Origin: Deinococcus arboris
GTDB taxonomy: Bacteria; Deinococcota; Deinococci; Deinococcales; Deinococcaceae
Length of the DNA stretch: 64,000 nt
Direction: 5' to 3'
NCBI RefSeq assembly: GCF_009755355.1
Contig: NZ_WQLB01000017.1
Coordinates: 1 to 64,000 of the forward strand
Both the position numbers and the translations under genes were made by a program. The notes beneath the pieces were generated by a model that saw nothing but the letters and a program-made list of their open reading frames with translations, did not search any database and had not been told where the DNA came from. How positions within the stretch are numbered: the first letter of the stretch is position 1; every line of letters starts with the position of its first letter. Positions 59,349 to 64,000 of the stretch are shown here, one piece after another.

Positions 59349-60413
59349 ATGTCTGACGCTTCCCTCCCGCCCCAGGCCGACCCCACCCCGCGCGAACTGG
59401 GGTTTGCCATGCCCGCCGAGTGGGCGGTGCACGCCGCAACCTGGCTGAGCTGGCCTGCTGACGATGACCTGTGGTTTGGGCACCTGGACGCCGTGCGCGG
59501 CGAGTTTGCCGAACTGGTGCGGACCATCGCCCGCTTTGAGCCGGTGCAGTTGCTGGTGCGCGACGAGGAGAGCGAAACCGACGCGCACGCCCGCCTGACC
59601 GGCGCCGACGTGACCTACCACCGCGTGCCGCTGGACGACGTGTGGGTGCGTGACAACGGCCCCATCTTCGTGCAGCGGGGTGGGGACGTAGCCCTCACCG
59701 ACTGGAAATTCAATTCATGGGGCGGCAAATTCAACTGGCACAACGACGACCGGGTGCCGGAATACGTGGCAGAGCAGCTGGGCACCCGCCGCTGGGCGCT
59801 GCCGTTTGTGCTGGAAGGCGGCGGCCTGGAGGTCAACGGCGCCGGGGTGGGCCTGACCACCCGCTCCTGCTTCCTGACCGACACGCGCAATCCTGGCCTG
59901 ACCGAAGAGGGCTACGCCTTCTTGCTGGGCGACACCCTAGGCATTCAGAAGCTGCTGTGGCTGGACGGCGGCCTGGAGAATGACCACACCGACGGCCACA
60001 TTGACACCATTACCCGCTTTACCGACGAGCGCACCATTGTGACCAGTGTCGAGAGCGACCCCCACGATCCCAACCACGCGGTGATGGGCAAAAATCTGGC
60101 CGACCTGCGCGCCATGACCGATCTGCAAGGTGAGCCTTTCCGGATCATTGAGCTGCCGCTGCCTGCCGACTATCTGGAGGGCGCCGAGGGCCGCCTGCCG
60201 CCCACCTACGCGAACTTTTATATCGGCAACGGCTTTGTGGCAGTGCCGCAGTACGGCGACCCCAACGACGCCCGCGCGCTGGAGATTCTGACGCCGCTGT
60301 TCCCTGGCCGCGAGGTGATTGGCCTGAGCAGCCGGGCGATTATCGAGGGCGGCGGCTCCTTTCACTGCGTGACCCAGCAGCAGCCAGCTGGGCAGGCGTG
60401 GCAGAGCGAATAG
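59349..60413 (+). CDS. aguA: Agmatine deiminase
   Basis: This 354-residue enzyme turns agmatine into N-carbamoylputrescine, a step from arginine to putrescine. It has the family motifs VRDNGPIF, LEGGGLEVNG (Glu 157), DHTDGHID (His 213/217) and the catalytic Cys 340 in GGGSFHCVTQQ. The ATG at 59349 fits the family length; TTTAAT (59336-59341) is 7 nt ahead. The gene for the next step, aguB, begins at 63685. Confidence 0.93.
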   Translation: MSDASLPPQADPTPRELGFAMPAEWAVHAATWLSWPADDDLWFGHLDAVRGEFAELVRTIARFEPVQLLVRDEESETDAHARLTGADVTYHRVPLDDVWVRDNGPIFVQRGGDVALTDWKFNSWGGKFNWHNDDRVPEYVAEQLGTRRWALPFVLEGGGLEVNGAGVGLTTRSCFLTDTRNPGLTEEGYAFLLGDTLGIQKLLWLDGGLENDHTDGHIDTITRFTDERTIVTSVESDPHDPNHAVMGKNLADLRAMTDLQGEPFRIIELPLPADYLEGAEGRLPPTYANFYIGNGFVAVPQYGDPNDARALEILTPLFPGREVIGLSSRAIIEGGGSFHCVTQQQPAGQAWQSE

Positions 60414-60414
60414 G

Positions 60415-60752
60415 TCAGTTCTCCCAGTGCCGCCGGCCCCACAGCGCCTCTGATTCGAGGATGTAAGCCCCACGCAGTTCCTCGACCAATTTGTACGGGC
60501 TAGGGATGAAATAAAACCAGGGCAGGCCAGCGCGCTCCAGAAGCGGCTCGCAGGGTTCGTACCAGTCGGTCTCTCCCTCGGGCGACCAGCGGCGGCAGAG
60601 GCCAAAGGAGAAGTCGCAAGTCGCCGCCTTCACCCTGGGCCTGGAAAGCAGGTCGGACAGCGCGGCCTCGCGGGACTCGAAGACCTGGCTGCCGCCCGGA
60701 GTCCCACCTGGGCCGACAAAGAAAAAGCAGAACTCGCCAGGGCAACACGACG
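60415..60752 (-). pseudogene. Remnant gene cut at its 5' end by a palindromic element
   Basis: From about 60745 down to 60415 a protein-like frame reads GEFCFFFVGPGGTPGGSQVF and onward to GRRHWEN. No start codon exists between it and the palindrome at 60754-60820, and the frame runs on into non-protein sequence. I take it as a 5'-truncated gene of about 110 residues. The family is unknown. Confidence 0.45.
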
Positions 60753-60753
60753 A

Positions 60754-60820
60754 AAGGATTCCGCGGTATGGAGGCGCAGACGGTGCCCTTCCGGCTGTGC
60801 CGTAATGGAGCGGAATCCTT
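60754..60820. repeat. 67-bp palindromic element
   Basis: Outer arms AAGGATTCCGC (60754-60764) and GCGGAATCCTT (60810-60820) are perfect. Inner arms GGCGCAGACGG (60773-60783) and CCGGCTGTGCC (60791-60801) match at 9 of 11. It may be a small mobile repeat of the genus; only one copy is in this window. Confidence 0.6.
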
Positions 60821-60939
60821 CGGTTCTCCCACTCACTCTGCTCGGATTTCACCGGGCAAAATGCCCGATTCAATCGGAGTCCATTCAGGTTTGACAGAAG
60901 GATGATGGAGAATGCCACTCTCTTCGCAGAAGGAGCATC

Positions 60940-62121
60940 ATGACGGAACCTCTGGCATTCATTGACCTCGGGGACGGCTACAGCGCCCGCCCTGTCTCGC
61001 TGGACACCTACCGCGACGCCTGTGCGCGGCTGGAAGACCAGATTTTTGGCGGGAACTCGCTGTATGCCTTTGATCCACCTGTGCGCTCTGCCCCGCCGCT
61101 GGGCGAGACGTGGAACTGGGGCGTCTACCACGGCACTGAATTGGTGGGCTGGCACCATGCCCACGCCCGCGACGAGCGCACCGTCTACATGGCCGACACT
61201 GGCTTGCTGCCGGCACACCAGGGACGCGGCGTCTACACTCGCCTCCTGCCGCACCTGCTGGCCACCTTCCGTGAGGCTGGGTTTGCCTTGGTTCAAAGCG
61301 ACCACCGCGCCACGAACACTGCGGTCCTGGTCCCCAAATTGCGCGCCGGGTTCCATCTACAGGGCCTGAATGCTTACGTCGGTGGTCTGAATGCCGCCCT
61401 GACCCTCTCTCTGGACGACGCCTATGCCGGCGCCATGCACGTGCGCAGCGGTTTCCGGGCGGCGCGGGGCGAGACGGCCCGGCGGCTGGGCCTGCCGGAG
61501 GTTCCGGCCGCGCCGGTCAGCGAGCCTCCCCTGTTGCCACTGCCGCTGGAAGCTGAGCCTGGCACGGACCTGGGCGGTGGGTACAGCCTGCATCGCGTCA
61601 CGACAGACGTGTACCGCACAGTCTACGGACAGCTGGAAGCCTTCGCCTACAGCACGGTGTCCTTCGACTGGGCAGAGACATCTGAAGCGGCTCCGCCGCG
61701 TGGGCCACTGTGGGCGTGGCTGCTGGCGCGCAGCGGCGTGGTGGTCGGCTGGCAAGCCAGCCGCGCCTGGGACGCGCGCACGGCGTACATGGTCAACACG
61801 GCGCTGCTGCCCGCCCACCGGGGCCAGGGCGTGTACCGCCGCCTGCTGCCCGTGGTGATGGCCGCCCTCCACGCTGAGGGCTACCCCTTAATTCGCAGCC
61901 ACCATCACCTGACAAACAACGCCGTCATCGTGCCCAAGCTACGCGCGGGCTTTCGCTTTCAGGGTCTACAGGTCGACGAACATGGCGTAATGGCCGTTCT
62001 CCTGCACAGCGCCGACCCGGTGTATCAGGCCTACATGGATGTGCGCAGCGGGCTCATAAGGCCTTGGGGCGAAGTGGCGCGGCGGCTGGGCCTGCCTGAA
62101 ACATCAGAAGGCCGGGGCTAA
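60940..62121 (+). CDS. Two-domain (tandem duplicated) GNAT acetyltransferase
   Basis: This 393-residue protein is a head-to-tail duplication. Residues about 5-185 and 200-388 each carry the same pattern: YMADTGLLPAHQGRGVYTRLL and YMVNTALLPAHRGQGVYRRLL (acetyl-CoA loop), then AVLVPKLRAGFHLQGL and AVIVPKLRAGFRFQGL, then MHVRSGF or MDVRSGL with ARRLGLPE. AAGGAG 5 nt before the ATG. Substrate unknown. A terminator overlaps its stop. Confidence 0.85.
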   Translation: MTEPLAFIDLGDGYSARPVSLDTYRDACARLEDQIFGGNSLYAFDPPVRSAPPLGETWNWGVYHGTELVGWHHAHARDERTVYMADTGLLPAHQGRGVYTRLLPHLLATFREAGFALVQSDHRATNTAVLVPKLRAGFHLQGLNAYVGGLNAALTLSLDDAYAGAMHVRSGFRAARGETARRLGLPEVPAAPVSEPPLLPLPLEAEPGTDLGGGYSLHRVTTDVYRTVYGQLEAFAYSTVSFDWAETSEAAPPRGPLWAWLLARSGVVVGWQASRAWDARTAYMVNTALLPAHRGQGVYRRLLPVVMAALHAEGYPLIRSHHHLTNNAVIVPKLRAGFRFQGLQVDEHGVMAVLLHSADPVYQAYMDVRSGLIRPWGEVARRLGLPETSEGRG

Positions 62122-62139
62122 CACTGACGCCGGCCTTCT
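62106..62139 (+). terminator. Terminator overlapping the double-GNAT stop
   Basis: AGAAGGCCGG (62106-62115) and CCGGCCTTCT (62130-62139) are perfect 10-bp arms, a 14-nt loop holding the stop codon. It lies between convergent genes. Confidence 0.65.
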
Positions 62140-62160
62140 CTGGTGCCCAGTGACCAGGGA

Positions 62161-62796
62161 CTAAACTTGCCCGCCTTTCCTGGGTGGCCGGTTTTTCGCA
62201 CGTTTGATGGTCCCAATTTCGGCCGAACTGGTCAGCACGGTGCGGTACAGCGCCCACCACTCGCGGGCAGTATTCAGGTCGCGGGTCAACGTCTCAAAGC
62301 GGTAGTAAGCCGCCTCGCCGCTGGGCAGCACGAAAGTGGGGGTGCCAAACACCCCAACCTCGCGGGCGGCGTCCAGCTCGGCGCGCAGGTCGGCGCGGCG
62401 GGACTGATCGTCGGCCAGGTCAGCGGCGAAGCGCTCCAAGCCCAGCCCGGCGCTCTCAGCCGCCGCCTGAATGGCCGTTTCGTCCAGCGTCCCCTTGGCT
62501 TCGTGTACAGCCCGGTACAGGGCCAGGGTGAATGCCCAGTGGGCTTCTTCGCCTTGCTGAGCCGCCGCGTGCGAGGCCAGAAAGGCCCGCAGACTGCCCT
62601 GTTGGTACAGCGTGCCTTCTCCGTGCGGCTGCTCGGTCAGGCGCCAGGTCAGCTCGGCCGCGTTGTCGGCGTGATTGCCTTCTACCAGCGAGTAATGGCG
62701 CAGCCGAAAAGGCTCGCCCTCCGCGCGCAGGACTTCGGCCAGTTCGACCCCACGCCAGGCGTAGGGGCACAGGAAATCGAAATACAGGTCCGTCAT
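62161..62796 (-). CDS. DsbA/FrnE-like thioredoxin-fold protein
   Basis: This 211-residue protein begins MTDLYFDFLCPYAWRGVELAE, the DsbA/2-hydroxychromene-carboxylate isomerase pattern, with single Cys in CPYA (not CxxC), and has GVFGTPTFVLPSGEAAYYRF, the cis-Pro region. It has no signal peptide, so it is cytoplasmic, as FrnE-type proteins are. TACCGT (62803-62808) is 6 nt before the ATG, so the ORF beginning nine codons earlier is dismissed. Function may be isomerase or thiol redox. Confidence 0.85.
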   Translation of the reverse strand: MTDLYFDFLCPYAWRGVELAEVLRAEGEPFRLRHYSLVEGNHADNAAELTWRLTEQPHGEGTLYQQGSLRAFLASHAAAQQGEEAHWAFTLALYRAVHEAKGTLDETAIQAAAESAGLGLERFAADLADDQSRRADLRAELDAAREVGVFGTPTFVLPSGEAAYYRFETLTRDLNTAREWWALYRTVLTSSAEIGTIKRAKNRPPRKGGQV

Positions 62797-63132
62797 GGAG
62801 GCACGGTAGCACCCTGACCCCACCGCTTTATGGTGTTTTTGGATACCAGCGCACTTGTAGCAGGGATAAAGCCAGAACAGGCAGGAGTGCCTCCCTAGAC
62901 AAAGCCTTCCTCATGGAAGGAGCAGAGATATGGGGCCCGGGGAGAGGATGGTTGAGGTGGGCCAGCCGCTTGAATGGGCATGAGCGGAGTGCTGCACTGA
63001 ACAAAAGCTGACGCACTCCACCCACTGAGGCTCCTCGCGCTGACCCCTGATAAGCCATTGTCCTCGCTATCCGAAGACCGTGACCGCAGACAGCTCTCCC
63101 GAAGACCTTTAGCTCTGCCCGTTGACCTTGTC
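62797..63132. other. Gene-free stretch
   Basis: No gene or RNA recognised in 336 bp. It holds GGAGTGC/GCACTCC arms (near 62984-63018) and the promoter of the gene at 62161. Confidence 0.45.
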
Positions 63133-63600
63133 CTAGCGCCCGACCTTGACCGTCAACAGACGCAAGACTGGAGGAAAGAGGCGGCGAGTCTCCTCGTTGA
63201 GGGCCGCCGCATCCTGCACGAACAGCAGCCGCACGGTGGTGCCGGCGGCGCCCACCTTAAAGGTGTACGTCACGTCAAAGCGCAGCATGTCCGGGCCGCG
63301 CTCGCCCAGGGCCACACGCTGCGTGTTCAGGAGGATCAGGGGAGAGGGCGGGCTGGCCGCTAGGGCCTGCCACACGCTCCAAGACAGTGGAGTATCCACC
63401 GTGTCTTCCAACAGGTGAACGCGCAGGGTATCGCCCGCTTGGACGTTCACGGTGGTCTGAGCTTGCCGCAGCGCCAACTGCACCACCCGCGCTGAGACGG
63501 GTGCGGCGCGCTCAGCGCCTCCAAAGGCCAGGGCGCCGCTGAACCCCGTTAGCAGCAGAGCGGCAGAGGCTAGGCGAACCGCAGGCGACGCAGGAGCCAT
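63133..63600 (-). CDS. Exported protein of unknown function
   Basis: This 155-residue protein has a signal peptide (LASAALLLTGFSGALA) and a beta-rich part (NVQAGDTLRVHLLEDTVDTP, MLRFDVTYTFKVGAAGTTVR). No family named. TAGAGT (63606-63611) is 5 nt before the ATG (leaderless). Divergent from aguB. Confidence 0.65.
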   Translation of the reverse strand: MAPASPAVRLASAALLLTGFSGALAFGGAERAAPVSARVVQLALRQAQTTVNVQAGDTLRVHLLEDTVDTPLSWSVWQALAASPPSPLILLNTQRVALGERGPDMLRFDVTYTFKVGAAGTTVRLLFVQDAAALNEETRRLFPPVLRLLTVKVGR

Positions 63601-63684
63601 ACCCCACTCTAAGCCGCGCCGGAGTAGCGGCCCCCACTGGCGCACGCACCATTGCCCTGGCCCTTATCCGGTAGCGTAGACCCC

Positions 63685-64000
63685 ATGAGCACCCCGGACA
63701 CCGTGACCCTCGCCGTCGTGCAGATGCACGTCACCGATCAGCTGGACGACAATGTGGCGCGCGCCGAAGCCCATGTACGGGACGCCGCCCAGCAGGGCGC
63801 CCAGGTCATCTTGCTGCCGGAACTATTCGAGAACCTGTATTTCTGCCAGGTCGAGCGCGAGGACTACTTTGCTCTGGCCCACCCGCAGGAGGACCATCCC
63901 TTTATCGGCCGCTTTCAGAACCTGGCCCGCGAACTGGGCGTGGTGCTGCCGCTGTCCTACTTTGAGCGCGCTGGGCAGGCGCATTACAACAGCCTGGTCT
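63685..64000 (+). CDS. aguB: N-carbamoylputrescine amidase (partial, cut by window end)
   Basis: The first 105 residues of a nitrilase-family protein: VTLAVVQMHVTDQLDDNVARAE and LLPELFENLYFCQVE, with the catalytic Glu at about 46. The LYFCQ segment is typical of AguB, which splits N-carbamoylputrescine to putrescine. aguA lies 3.3 kb upstream on the same strand. TAGCGT (63672-63677) is 7 nt ahead of the ATG (leaderless). The Cys and Lys of the triad lie outside the window. Confidence 0.88.
   Translation, partial: MSTPDTVTLAVVQMHVTDQLDDNVARAEAHVRDAAQQGAQVILLPELFENLYFCQVEREDYFALAHPQEDHPFIGRFQNLARELGVVLPLSYFERAGQAHYNSLV

Noticed and set aside
62828..63058. 76-codon frame in the gap at 62.8-63.1 kb
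   Set aside because: No ribosome site, -10 box or family match; composition is mixed.

Overview
The window is a G+C-rich bacterial chromosome segment that fits the genus Deinococcus. Pointers are a virus-like topoisomerase IB gene overlapping a uracil-DNA glycosylase gene, an RNase II-type enzyme with a short N-terminal domain in place of cold-shock domains, a 14-kb operon of secreted DUF11-type envelope proteins, and many start codons only 5-8 nt downstream of a TANNNT -10 box (leaderless-type promoters, known to be common in Deinococcus). No rRNA, CRISPR array, intact insertion sequence or prophage was seen. One tRNA (Ala, GGC) is present.

Layout. 0-5.7 kb: FMN-dependent 2-hydroxy-acid oxidase, a PAS-PAS-GGDEF-EAL protein, DoxX, ferredoxin, a Crp/Fnr-like regulator and a VOC protein. 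5.7-11.4 kb: candidate metallopeptidase, APH-like kinase, GNAT, then the overlapping ung-topIB pair ending in a DUF2716 pseudogene broken by a 13-bp duplication and an amber codon. 11.4-25.4 kb: five-gene minus-strand envelope operon (DUF11-like repeats, a beta-barrel-like giant protein, SdrD-B-like domain) behind a leader with two nested inverted repeats that could form an attenuator over the first ribosome binding site. 25.6-43.6 kb: arginine/carbamoyl-phosphate island: carA, an argA-like NAGS, paralogous GNATs, HIT, argH, two more GNATs, argG with an ARG-box-like operator, a LysE-type exporter and carB. argH carries a 135-residue N-terminal extension encoded by DNA of about 44% G+C (hand count), which looks like foreign DNA fused in frame. 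43.6-51 kb: small secreted proteins, a GAF-GGDEF protein with a degenerate active site, an orphan TAXI solute receptor operon, tRNA-Ala, an HTH regulator, an acyl-CoA dehydrogenase. 51-58 kb: Crp-family regulator behind a promoter-terminator pair, peptidase E, GNAT, a toastrack/SHOCT/DUF2089 operon likely for envelope stress, RNase II-like exonuclease. 58-64 kb: small secreted proteins, agmatine deiminase (aguA), a gene remnant next to a palindromic element, a double GNAT, a DsbA/FrnE-like protein, and the start of aguB (N-carbamoylputrescine amidase), cut by the window end.

How the genes connect. carAB, argA, argG, argH, LysE, aguA and aguB cover carbamoyl phosphate supply, arginine synthesis, possible basic amino-acid export and the agmatine-to-putrescine route. 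Three proteins handle or sense cyclic di-GMP (1426, 35960, 45183). Two operons (11-25 kb and 54-56 kb) are devoted to the cell envelope. Strand gaps are short and many genes overlap by 1-4 bases, so translational coupling is common here. Assignments rest on motifs read by eye; no database search was run.
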